Positions 16,894-25,314 of a DNA stretch of 64,000 nucleotides are shown here, piece by piece (the stretch's first letter is position 1; every line of letters begins with the position of its first letter). A program made the position numbers and the translations under genes. The stretch comes from UTCFX2 sp963788145. Lineage in GTDB: Bacteria > Chloroflexota > Anaerolineae > Anaerolineales > UBA4823. Under the pieces are notes generated by a model. It ran no database searches and was not told the origin of the DNA. It was given only the letters and a program-made list of their open reading frames with translations. The stretch lies in NCBI GenBank assembly GCA_963788145.1, contig CAWBFQ010000002.1, forward strand, positions 322,676 to 386,675, written 5' to 3'.

Positions 16894-17940
16894 TTAGACC
16901 ACAATCTTTTTCAGGATGGCGCGCCTCAAGCCCCAGGTATCGCCATGTTCGCAATGAGCCAGCCAACCACGCGCCGAAGCGGATATTTTATCTTGTTCGA
17001 TCTCCCCATCTTGATATGCACGTAAGAGCTTTTTTATCCTGCGCTCGAAGGCGTGACCGCTGGCGCTTTTTAAGCGACGATGATCCGGGTAAACGATAAA
17101 TCCCAGGAAAGGTAATCCCTGGAAGCAGGGGCGAATCTGGGCAGCGTTTTCATGAATTGTCAATCGTAAACCCTGCAGAAACTCGATCAACGCTGTACGC
17201 CAGCGGCGCAATTCATGTTTATCAGAATTGAACAGCAGAAAATCATCCACATAGCGCAGATAGCTGTGACATTTTAAATGGCGTTTAATGAAATGATCCA
17301 AATCGTTTAGATATACATTCGCCCAGAACTGGCTGGTTAAATTACCCAGCGGCAGGCCACGTGGCCGGTTCAGCGCAAACAGATCGTCGCCTGGGAACCA
17401 GCGCATCTGATATTCTTCGTCCAACACGCCGGTTCCATTCTTCAGGATGCGATCCATTAACCAAAGTACATCCGTCTGAGGGATCACCCGGCGCAACTGC
17501 TCATTTAAAATCTGGTGATCAATGCTGGGGAAAAACTGACGCACATCGCAGGGCAAGACATATTCATGGCTGCGTAAGAACTTCGTGCAGCGATCCAAAG
17601 CCCTGTGAGTACCTTTGCCGATGCGATTGGCATACGAGTCAAAGATAAAACGCCTTTCAAAGATCGGTTCCATCACACCTACCAGAGCATGATGCACTAC
17701 CCGATCCCGAAAAGGGGCCGCGCTTATCAAACGGCGTTTAGCTTCCGTGCGGTAAAAACTCCGATACGGTCCAGGCTGATAAGCGTATGTCACAAGCTCA
17801 TCCTGTAGCTGAAAGAGTTCCAGTTCCAGGTTCCTTTCAAAACGAGCTACCGATTCCTGATGGCGTTTGCCCCGCCGGGCGCGATTGAAAGCCTGGAAGA
17901 GGTTTTCAAAGCTGCAAATCTGGTCATAGAGCTGGCTCAT
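16894..17940 (-). CDS. DGR-type reverse transcriptase
   Basis: The 348-residue protein is a compact reverse transcriptase without maturase or endonuclease domains. Motifs in order: RRLISAAPFRDRVVHHAL (~65-85), LPCDVRQFFPSIDHQIL (~128; first catalytic Asp), RGLPLGNLTSQFWANVYLN (~193; the GxxxSQ form characteristic of DGR enzymes), YLRYVDDFLLF (~228; catalytic YxDD), GLRLTIHENAAQIRPCFQGL, and FLGFIVYPDHRRLK. It copies template-repeat RNA with misincorporation at adenines, and the cDNA replaces the variable repeat. The start is the ATG at 17,940; its ribosome-binding site is weak and a strong hairpin (17,950-17,974) lies 10 bp upstream. It follows the target gene and is coupled to avd. Confidence 0.95.
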   Translation of the reverse strand: MSQLYDQICSFENLFQAFNRARRGKRHQESVARFERNLELELFQLQDELVTYAYQPGPYRSFYRTEAKRRLISAAPFRDRVVHHALVGVMEPIFERRFIFDSYANRIGKGTHRALDRCTKFLRSHEYVLPCDVRQFFPSIDHQILNEQLRRVIPQTDVLWLMDRILKNGTGVLDEEYQMRWFPGDDLFALNRPRGLPLGNLTSQFWANVYLNDLDHFIKRHLKCHSYLRYVDDFLLFNSDKHELRRWRTALIEFLQGLRLTIHENAAQIRPCFQGLPFLGFIVYPDHRRLKSASGHAFERRIKKLLRAYQDGEIEQDKISASARGWLAHCEHGDTWGLRRAILKKIVV

Positions 17941-17949
17941 GCTGCGCGC

Positions 17950-17974
17950 GTCTGGGGGGCAAAGCCCCCCAGAC
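17950..17974. other. 11-bp DGR hairpin downstream of the variable repeat
   Basis: GTCTGGGGGGC and GCCCCCCAGAC form a perfect 11-bp stem with a 3-base loop (or 10 bp with a 5-base loop), ~53 bp beyond the 3' end of the variable repeat and ~10 bp before the reverse-transcriptase start. In Bordetella phage and related DGRs a GC-rich stem-loop just downstream of the variable repeat stimulates target recognition. Position and strength fit that role. There is no T-tract, so it is not a simple terminator. Confidence 0.8.
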
Positions 17975-18022
17975 CCCTCCAGAAAAACAGAAAACCAGAA
18001 ACCAGTTCAAACATGGAGAAAA

Positions 18023-20226
18023 TTAACGGGCGCAACGAAAACCGATGTTGTTGAGCCGGTTGCCCGGGTTGTACCTGCTGCGATTGGCAGCACGCAGGTT
18101 CCTGGCTTCATCGCTCCAGGAGCCGCCCCGCAGCACGCGATACTCGCCGCTCGCAGGCCCAGCCGGGTTGTTTCTGGGCGCGCTTTGGTAATAGGTCTCG
18201 CTGTACCAATCTGCTACCCATTCCCAGACGTTGCCCGCCAGGTCGAATATCCCGTATGGGCTAACGCCTTTGGGGTAGCTTCCCACCGGCGCAGTGAACT
18301 GGTAGCCATCGTCCACGTTTTTATCCGCCCAATTCACCTCCAGGCTGCGGTCGGCGAAATTTGCCAGCTCGCCATTTGGCGCATCCTCCCCCCACGGATA
18401 GGTTCGCCCATCCGTCCCCCGGGCTGCCTTCTCCCATTCCGCCTCGGTCGGCAGTCGCCTGCCCGCCCACTCGCAATAGGCGGCGGCGTCTCCCAGCTCA
18501 CCTGCACCACTGGATGATCTTTCAATGAACCTGATGCTGCTTTCCGGGCCTTGCGGGTGGCGCCAATCCGCCCCGCTGGTGTCTTTCCACTCCTTTGACT
18601 GCAGATCGAATACCCAGGCGCTGCCCTCTTTTTCGGCAGTGGTTTGATAACCGCTTGCATTGGCGAATTGCTCAAACATCGCGTTGGTCACCTCAGTCAA
18701 ATCCATCCAGAAGGCATCCAGGGATACTGTATGAATCGGTTTCTCGTCGTCATCGCCAGTCTCGCTGCCCATCTGGAACTCGCCGGCCGGGATGTAGGCC
18801 ATCACCATCCCATCCACCGGCGAGGTCCAGGTGTCGCCCAGCCTGGCATTCGCGGGCGGCTCTGATCCAGAAGTTGCAATTGGCTCCTCCGTTGGTTCGA
18901 CAGAGGGTGGTTTCGTTGCGGTAATTTCTGGATCAGGTTGGGTGACTGTGATTATCCTGGGGGTCGGAACCGGCCCTTCAGTCACCAGCAGGGCAGCCAA
19001 CGAGGTCTGGGTCATCTCCAATGACCGGGCCGTCGCGGTGCGCTCGGACGAGCTGGCGCTGCCGTTCAGCAAGAGAAATATCCCCACGATCACCCCGATC
19101 CCAACCAACACCAGCACAGCGGCAATCCCCGCCAGAACTCCCAGCCCAGGTTTTGCGGGTCCTTTTTGGCCCGCTTTTTCTTCCGCCTGCTGCCGTTTGC
19201 GCCTCTGTTCTGCTAAACGGGCCTGTTCTGCGGCTTCTCTGTGCCGCCGTTCTTCCCTCGAAGCGCCCTTTCTCCTGCGCTCGCGCTGGCAGCATCCACC
19301 TGCAGTCGATCCTGAGCCGCCTCGCGCTGGCGCTGCTCCTCTTGCGCCTCCCGCTGAGCCTGCTCTTCGATTTCCCTGCGCAGGCGCTGCTCCTGCTCCC
19401 GCCCCTGCTGCAGCAGCTCGATCACCTCGCTCGCGTCCCACGGGCGGGCTTTGGTGTCCTCCGCCAGCATGCTCATCACCAGCTCATCCAGCCATTCCGG
19501 TGTATCCGGTCGCAGACCCTTCAGGCGCGTCCCAGGACGCAGGTTGCGGTAAGCTCTCCCGCTGAGTGCTTCGAACAACACCAGCCCGAGCGCGTACACA
19601 TCCGAAGGCGGGGAAAGATAATTGCGGTCGTCGTGCTGTTCTGGGCTCATATAACCGGGCGTGCCGGGGTGCGGCTGGGCCAGGCTGCCCATCAGCGAGC
19701 GCATGCTCAATCCTCCCGGCGTCTGCGCCAGCCCGTAATCGGCCAGCTTGGGTCGCCCCTGCTGATCGAATAGAATATTGGAGGGCTTGATGTCGCGATG
19801 GACCACGTCCAGCTTGTGCAATTCGGCCAGCCCGCGCGCCACATCCAGCCCAATCTGGACAACCACATCCACCGGCAAGAGTTCGCCCTCGTCGCGGGCT
19901 TTGTTCAATCGGTCAGCCAGGCTGCCGCCCGGGCAGTACTCCATCACCAGGATCAAGGTTTGCTCGTCATGTTCGAAATCGTAGACCCGCACCAGGTTGG
20001 GGTGATCCAGCTTTGCCCCCAGCGCCGCCTCCAGCCGGAAGCGCTCGGTGATATTCTGAAACTCACTGCTGCCCAGGCCGGGTGCGTCCTTGCGCAGCAC
20101 TTTCAACGCGCGCGGCGCGTGCAACTCCAGGTGCGTGGCCAGGTACACCTCGCCAAACGCGCCGCTCCCGATCCGCTTTTCGATCCGATAACGTTCTTTC
20201 AGAATCTGTCCGGTTGTATAGGGCAT
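18023..20226 (-). CDS. DGR target: Ser/Thr receptor kinase with diversified FGE/C-type-lectin-fold ectodomain (frameshifted)
   Basis: The kinase domain (residues ~10-275; GSGAFGEVYL, RALKVLRKD, VVHRDIKPSN, LADYG with Tyr for Phe, and GTPGYMSPEQ) is followed by a Glu/Arg/Gln coiled coil. A frame change lies near 19,265, then a transmembrane helix (GVLAGIAAVLVLVGIGVIVG). A Thr/Pro-rich linker follows, and finally an FGE-fold domain (MVMAYIPAGEFQMGSETGDD, LPTEAEWEKAARGTDGRTYP, GIFDLAGNVWEWVADW). It ends RVLRGGSWSDEARNLRAANR and NNIGFRCAR. Two compensating 1-bp indels alter ~15 residues near 18,500-18,540. The final 103 bases are the variable repeat. The FGE catalytic cysteine positions lie inside the variable segment and are not cysteine, so this is a binding domain, probably facing outward. 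Confidence 0.9.
18027..18129 (-). repeat. DGR variable repeat (VR1)
   Basis: This segment aligns gaplessly to the template at 16,405-16,507. All 8 differences fall on the template's 29 adenines and none on the other 74 positions. All change the protein, altering seven residues: Asn to Ser, Asp, Ser, Tyr, Leu and Ile, and Asp to Gly. Identity ends abruptly at 18,129, where the template continues differently. The last 18 coding bases before the stop are identical in both. This is direct evidence of at least one round of adenine-directed mutagenic homing. Confidence 0.95.
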
Positions 20227-20344
20227 TCATCCCCTCCACGTGATGTTTAGAGAACCTTCGGTGTAGCGGAATTAAACCACATTCCCCACTTGAAATACCA
20301 TAGCCGTGAGGCGGCCGCCTTCGGCGTCTTAACCCGCCACCCGT

Positions 20345-20430
20345 TGAACCACTGAAGCACTGAGAAGAACTGAACTCACTGAGGGGTTCTTCTCAGTGTT
20401 TTCAGCTTTTCTCAGCGTCTCAGTGGTTCA
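20345..20430. repeat. CACTGA-type hairpin repeat unit between the two receptor-kinase genes
   Basis: GAACCACTGAAGC at the left and its near-complement ending CTCAGTGGTTC at the right bound an 86-bp imperfect palindrome. It is the same family as the arrays at 5841-6075 and 15,910-16,236. It lies just after the stop of the double-FGE kinase gene at 20,444 and ~115 bp before the DGR target start. It could fold in the mRNA and partially uncouple the two genes. Confidence 0.75.
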
Positions 20431-20443
20431 AACATGGAGAAAA

Positions 20444-23219
20444 TTAGCGGGCGCAACGAAAGCCAATTGTCAATGGTGTATCTCCAGGAACATCTCTACT
20501 ACGGTTTGCAACTCGTATAACACCACTTCCTCCGTCAAATGCTCCACCTCGTGCAACATGATATATACCCTGCTCTGGTCCCTGAGGATTCTTAGACTTG
20601 GTCACTTTATAATAATCTTGTGAATACCAATCGTATACCCATTCCCAGACATTACCCACCATATCAAATAAACCGTATCCGTTAGGAAAAAACGAACCTA
20701 CTTCGTTCGTATCAAATGGGTTGCAGATACTGAACTGTGCTCCATTTTCTGCGCTAACCTGACAGACAGGGCTATCATTCCCCCATGGGTACTTCATACC
20801 ACCAAGATCGCCACGGGCTGCTTTCTCCCATTGTGCTTCCGTAGGAAGATTTGCGCCTCGCCATGCGCAAAAATGTTGTGCTTGCTTCCAGGTAACACGT
20901 ATAACTGGATATTGATCAAATTCGCGATTGCCGTAATAATCATCACGAGTCATAGAAGTTTACATTGCTCAGCGGAGCACAAATTCCATCATCTACGCAC
21001 AATCTATAATAAGCGTTCGTCACTTCGGTCGTGTCCATCCAGAAGCCGTCCAGATACACGCTATGGACCGGCTTTTCATCGTCATCGCCACTTTCACTCC
21101 CCATCTGGAACTCCCCCGCCGGGATAAAAGCCATCACCATCCCATCCACTGGCGAAGTCCATTTATCGCCCTTTTTGGCGTTCGCCGGCGGCTCTGATTC
21201 TGAAGTTACAATTGGCTCCTCCGTTGGTTCTAGAGATACAATTAGCGGATCAGAACTTGCGGAAGATAATGCGCCAGGGGAACGGGCGCAACGAACACCA
21301 TAGTTGCCAAACCGGACGTTAGGAAAGTTTTCGTTACGATTGGTAGCCTGCAAGTACACCGCTCCAAGGCCCCAAGAGCCGCCCCGCAAGACGCGGGATT
21401 CTCCGTTTGTTGGTCCGCTCGGGTTGCTTTCTGGCGAGCTTTGATAATACGTCTCGCTATACCAATCCGCCATCCACTCCCACACATTTCCAGCCATATC
21501 CAATAGCCCGTACGGGCTTACCCCTAACGGGTAACTCCCTACCGGCGCAGTAAGCTGGTATCCATCATCCACGTTATTGTTCGCCCAATACACTTCCAGG
21601 TTGCGGTCGGCAAAATTCGCCAGCTCGCCATCCGGAGCTTGCTCTCCCCAGGGGTAGGTCCGCCCATCCGTCCCGCGCGCTGCTTTCTCCCATTCCGCCT
21701 CGCTCGGCAGCCGCCGGCCGGCCCACCTGCAATAAGCATTGGCGTCCGCCCAACTCAACTGCACCACCGGATGTTCTTTCAATGAATTGATACTGGTTTC
21801 CGGACCATTCGGGTGACGCCAATCCGCCCCGCTGGTGTCTTTCCACTTATCTACTTGCAGATCGTACGCCCAAGCGCTGCCCTCCTTTTCGGCTGTGGTC
21901 CGGTATCCGCTCGCCTGCACGAATTTCTCGAACATGGCGTTGGTTACCTCGGTCGTGTCCATCCAGAACCCGTCCAGGTAAACGGTATGGATCGGTATTT
22001 TGTCATCATCGCCATTTTCGCTCCCCATCTGGAACTCGCCGGCCGGGATGTAAGCCATTACCATCCCATCCATCGGCGAGGTCCAAGTGTCGCCTTCCTT
22101 TGCATTCGCCGGAGGAATTAAAGTTGACGTGGAGCTTGACGTGGGGGTTGACGTGGGGGTTGACGTGGGGGTTGGCGTGGCAGTCAATGTAGCCGCCTCC
22201 GCAGTCGCCGTTTGGGCATCGGAGGTCTGCGTCCTCTGCCAGGCCAGGGCTGTTGCAGTAAGCTCGGATGTACTTTCGTTCGGCAATGGAATTATCCCCA
22301 CGATCACCCCGATCCCAACCAACACCAGCGCAGCGGTAACCCCCATCAGAACTCCCAGTATAGGTTTTGGGATCCTCTTTTTCTCGGTCTGCTGCCCTGC
22401 TCGCAACAACTCGATCACCTTGTTCGCATCCCACGGGCGCTGCTCAGGGTCTTTCGCTAGCATCCTCATCACCAGTTCGTCCAACCAGCCGGGTACTTCC
22501 GGTCGCAGGCTGGCTGGGGTGGTCCCCGGGCGCAGGTTTTGCGGGTTGCGCCCGGTCAGGCAGAGAAACAACACCACGCCCAGGGTGTACACATCCGAGG
22601 GCGGTTTGAGGTAGGCGGTCGTGTTTTCCTGCTCCGGACTCATATAGCCGGGCGTGCCGGGGTGCGGCTTGGCCATACTGCCCATCTGCGAACGCATGCT
22701 CAAATCGCCCGATGTTTGGGCCAGCCCGTAATCAGCCAGTTTCGCCCTTCCCTGCTGATCGAATAGAATATTCGAGGGCTTGAGATCGCGGTGGACCACG
22801 TCCAGCTTGTGCAATTCGGCCAGCCCCTGGGCAACGTCTATGCCAATCTGGACAACCGCATCCACCGGCAATTGTTTGCCCTCGTCGCGGGCTTTGTGCA
22901 ATCGATCTGCTAGACTGCCGCCCGGGCAGTACTCCATCACCAGGATCAGGGTCTGCTCGTCATGCTCGAAATCATACACCCGCACCAGGTTGGGATGATC
23001 CAGCTTTGCCCCCAGCGCCGCCTCCAGCTTGAAGCGCTCGGTGATATGGTTGAACTCGCTGCTGCCCAAGCCGGGCGCGTCTTTGCGCAGCACTTTCAAG
23101 GCGCGCGGCGCATGCAGTTCCAGGTGGGTGGCCAGATACACTTCGGCGAATGCGCCGCTCCCGACCTGAGATTCAATCCGATATTTATCTAACAAAAGGT
23201 CGCCGACGGTGTAGGACAT
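20444..23219 (-). CDS. Ser/Thr receptor kinase with two tandem FGE-fold ectodomains (frameshifted)
   Basis: The open frame 23,219-20,943 encodes a kinase (residues ~12-275; GSGAFAEVYL, VVHRDLKPSN, LADYG), a transmembrane helix (~288-310, GVTAALVLVGIGVIVG), a Thr/Pro-rich linker, a full FGE-fold domain ending GNYGVRCAR (~645), and the start of a second one. A one-base insertion near 20,945 ends the frame; the second domain continues from MTRDDYYGNREF to TIGFRCAR at 20,444. The kinase half is very close to the DGR target kinase at 20,226. In the first ectodomain the final segment (21,283-21,385) shows some template-adenine bias (17 of 29 adenine sites against 16 of 64 others). The second is divergent, more AT-rich, and shows no such bias. 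Confidence 0.88.
21283..21385 (-). repeat. Candidate second DGR variable repeat (diverged)
   Basis: This is the end of the first FGE-fold domain in the kinase at 20,444-23,219. It shares the start CGGGCGCAACGAA and the end GAGCCGCCCC (plus strand) with the template and has the same length. Over the 93 aligned bases, 17 of 29 template-adenine sites differ, against 16 of 64 others. The bias suggests an origin by mutagenic homing from this or a related template, followed by drift. Non-adenine changes rule out a recent copy of the present template. Confidence 0.5.
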
Positions 23220-23611
23220 CGCTTACCCCAACTGTGATGATTTTTAGGTCTGGTTGGCAGGTGATTTTCTAGCAACTCTATTTTTAACCTAGAAATGCTT
23301 GAACTTATCGGATTTGACCCATCCAGCCAGAAGCAACACCATCAGTTATGCGCAGTGAAAAAACCATCCATAGTATTTATCGCACCTCCCGATAATGATT
23401 GAGCTTGGAATGCTTCTGAAACGAAATCTAAGCCTCCCACACCTGGTCTCTTTAAACCAAAACCCCCATCGCTGGGGGTACAAAAGTGGGCGGAACAGGG
23501 CTCGATCCTATCACTTCCTCTGAGTAACGAAGTGTGATGAGTTGTCCAGAGAGTCCCCAGCCTACATATGATAGTAAGATACCCTTGCTGTAGCTGTCCC
23601 CCCAACCCAGG
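23220..23611. other. 392-bp gene-free stretch, boundary of the kinase cluster
   Basis: I find no convincing gene here. It contains a 9-bp interrupted inverted repeat (ATCACTTC with GAAGTGTGAT, about 23,509-23,540) inside a tRNA-like stretch whose T-arm can pair but whose acceptor stem does not. It separates the GC-rich kinase/DGR cluster from the tRNA-Arg gene and may be an old integration boundary. Confidence 0.5.
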
Positions 23612-23684
23612 CGCCCCCGGCGGGATTCGAACCCACAACCGTCTGATCCGAAGTCAGGCGCTCTGTCCATTGAGCTACGGGGGC
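23612..23684 (-). tRNA. tRNA-Arg (anticodon TCG)
   Basis: On the minus strand the acceptor GCCCCCG pairs with CGGGGGC. The D-arm is TAGCTCAATGGACAGAGC, the anticodon loop is CTTCGGA with anticodon TCG, and the T-arm is GTGGG-TTCGAAT-CCCGC (one G-T pair). The discriminator base is G, and the CCA end is not encoded. The anticodon stem has one mismatch at its outer pair. The 3' end faces the kinase/DGR cluster, the orientation seen when islands insert at tRNA 3' ends. Confidence 0.9.
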
Positions 23685-23701
23685 GACGGTCGGATTATAC
23701 C

Positions 23702-25186
23702 TTAACTTTCGGGCAGGTTGTAGAAGTTGTAGACCGCTTGCGAAAGCTGGGCTACTAAAGTCGAAGCCGAATCCCAGATCAGTTGCTGGGGGTGATACAA
23801 GAAAACCACAAGGATATAATCACCACCTGGAGAATAGATGATCCCTGCGTCGCCTATGGTGTTAATTATGCCATCAACCGTTACCCACCCATGTTTATGC
23901 GCGATCGGCGTGGCTTCTGGAAGACCAGCGGTGAGCAGCACCGGCAACCGGTTCTTGATCAGATAATTATTCATCGACTGGCACTCAACCTGGGAAATTT
24001 CTCCGGGGAACACCGCCGGGAGTGTGCCGCCGCCATCGCGTGCGCATTGATAAATGTCATCTAACAACATCCCAATATCCGATGGCGTGGTTTGGCTGTA
24101 TGGATCGGGATCGGTATAAACATCACGGCGGGAGTTCGCTGGCGTATCGATCAAAGCCAACAATGGAGATCCAAAGGTGAAATAACCAGCCAGAAATGTA
24201 TTCTTTAATCCGAGAACCTGCATATCCTCTGTAACCACCAATGGCCCCCGTTGCGGAGCAATCGCACGATCCATCAACCAATCCGCGGCTTCATTCCCAG
24301 ATTTGTCGATCATATCCTCCAATAACTTCATCGTTTCCGAATCAGCCTGGTCACCCATCCGGCGGAAAGCTGAAAGCATAATCGGTATTTTGATGATACT
24401 GGAGGCTGTAAAGGCAATATCTGGTTCTACCGGAAAATCCTCTCCGTTCTGATACGCGAAATGCATCTCCTGCCCTGTGCTTAAATCCTTGAGATAGATA
24501 CCAGCTAACCCATCAAATTCGCCAACCTGCAGAGTTTGTTTGAGTAGAACATCCAAATTTTGAAAAGCCGGACGGGTGGGATCGACTCGTTTAAGAGGCA
24601 GATCAACCTGACGGACATCAAGTGTATATATGGCGGCTTCTATCCGCTGCATCGCCGGATCAATATCCAGGGCTTCCCCGGGTTTCCCTGGATTAAAACT
24701 GGCCAACCCTGGAATTGGCATAGCGGGTTGAGCCGGTTGGTCATAGCGCGTGGCAATGTCCACCAGATATGCTCTCAAGCGCTCTTCAGAGAACGTGGCG
24801 CGCAGCGGAATCTGGGTCGGGAATTCAGTACGCCCCCACAGATAATCCCAAAAATCCTCCCAAAACACCTTTTGGGTGCGTTCAAGATTGGCCAGAGCAA
24901 GCATATTCTCAATGTCCAAGGCGAACTCAACGACAGAGGGTTGCAGCAATATCGTTGAATCATTGTAGCGCAGCACTACTGGAAAAGAATAAACCTCCAT
25001 CAGTCGTTCTGCAGCTTGCTGGCGGTCCAACCCACCAACCGGAACGCCAGCCACATCCAAACCGGCCGGCAGATAAGACCGCACACGACTGAATCGGACC
25101 AACTGTACCGCAGTCAGAATGATTGCACCCAGTAACAAGCCTAAAGAAATAAAACGCAAAGCAGAAAATGACCTGCTTGCTCTCAC
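23702..25186 (-). CDS. Membrane-anchored serine hydrolase (beta-lactamase fold) with VanW-type peptidoglycan-binding region
   Basis: The 494-residue protein has an N-terminal membrane anchor (~12-30, FISLGLLLGAIILTAVQLV). A domain like the peptidoglycan-binding part of YoaR/VanW proteins follows (~35-215; VAGVPVGGLDRQQAAERLME). A class-A beta-lactamase-like domain comes last (~235-490) with the SxxK nucleophile in FTASSIIKIPIML, an SGN-like region (DKSGNEAADWLMD), and KHGWV where KTG is usual. Whether it is a true beta-lactamase or a carboxypeptidase-like enzyme cannot be told. The start is GTG at 25,186 with GGAG 8 bp upstream. It faces outward and probably acts on the cell wall. Confidence 0.82.
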   Translation of the reverse strand: MRASRSFSALRFISLGLLLGAIILTAVQLVRFSRVRSYLPAGLDVAGVPVGGLDRQQAAERLMEVYSFPVVLRYNDSTILLQPSVVEFALDIENMLALANLERTQKVFWEDFWDYLWGRTEFPTQIPLRATFSEERLRAYLVDIATRYDQPAQPAMPIPGLASFNPGKPGEALDIDPAMQRIEAAIYTLDVRQVDLPLKRVDPTRPAFQNLDVLLKQTLQVGEFDGLAGIYLKDLSTGQEMHFAYQNGEDFPVEPDIAFTASSIIKIPIMLSAFRRMGDQADSETMKLLEDMIDKSGNEAADWLMDRAIAPQRGPLVVTEDMQVLGLKNTFLAGYFTFGSPLLALIDTPANSRRDVYTDPDPYSQTTPSDIGMLLDDIYQCARDGGGTLPAVFPGEISQVECQSMNNYLIKNRLPVLLTAGLPEATPIAHKHGWVTVDGIINTIGDAGIIYSPGGDYILVVFLYHPQQLIWDSASTLVAQLSQAVYNFYNLPES

Positions 25187-25314
25187 AACACAACTCCTTT
25201 AAAGCAACCTTCTAGGTCGCTTCAGCGAATTATCATACCACAACTTCAAAATGGGCTTTTAGCGTCGGGATTAGGGTTTTTTAATACCTGGTACCGATCA
25301 GATCCCGGCATCAA

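Noticed and set aside
16894..17940. Reverse transcriptase as a group II intron or retron enzyme
   Set aside because: No maturase or endonuclease domain and no intron ends. The GxxxSQ motif, Avd neighbour and template/variable repeat pair identify a DGR.
20444..20550. Tail of the second FGE domain (after 20,444) as a third DGR variable repeat
   Set aside because: It shares the CGGGCGCAACGAAA end and length with the template, but differences fall on all bases, including many non-adenines. This looks like ordinary divergence.
23452..23580. A second tRNA-like gene upstream (minus strand), with a T-arm and GGATCGAGC loop
   Set aside because: The T-stem pairs, but the acceptor ends do not, the T-loop starts with A, and no anticodon arm of normal size can be drawn. 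At most it is a tRNA remnant.
23702..25186. Antibiotic-resistance beta-lactamase
   Set aside because: The fold and SxxK are present, but KHG replaces KTG and a VanW-type region and membrane anchor precede it. A cell-wall role is at least as likely.
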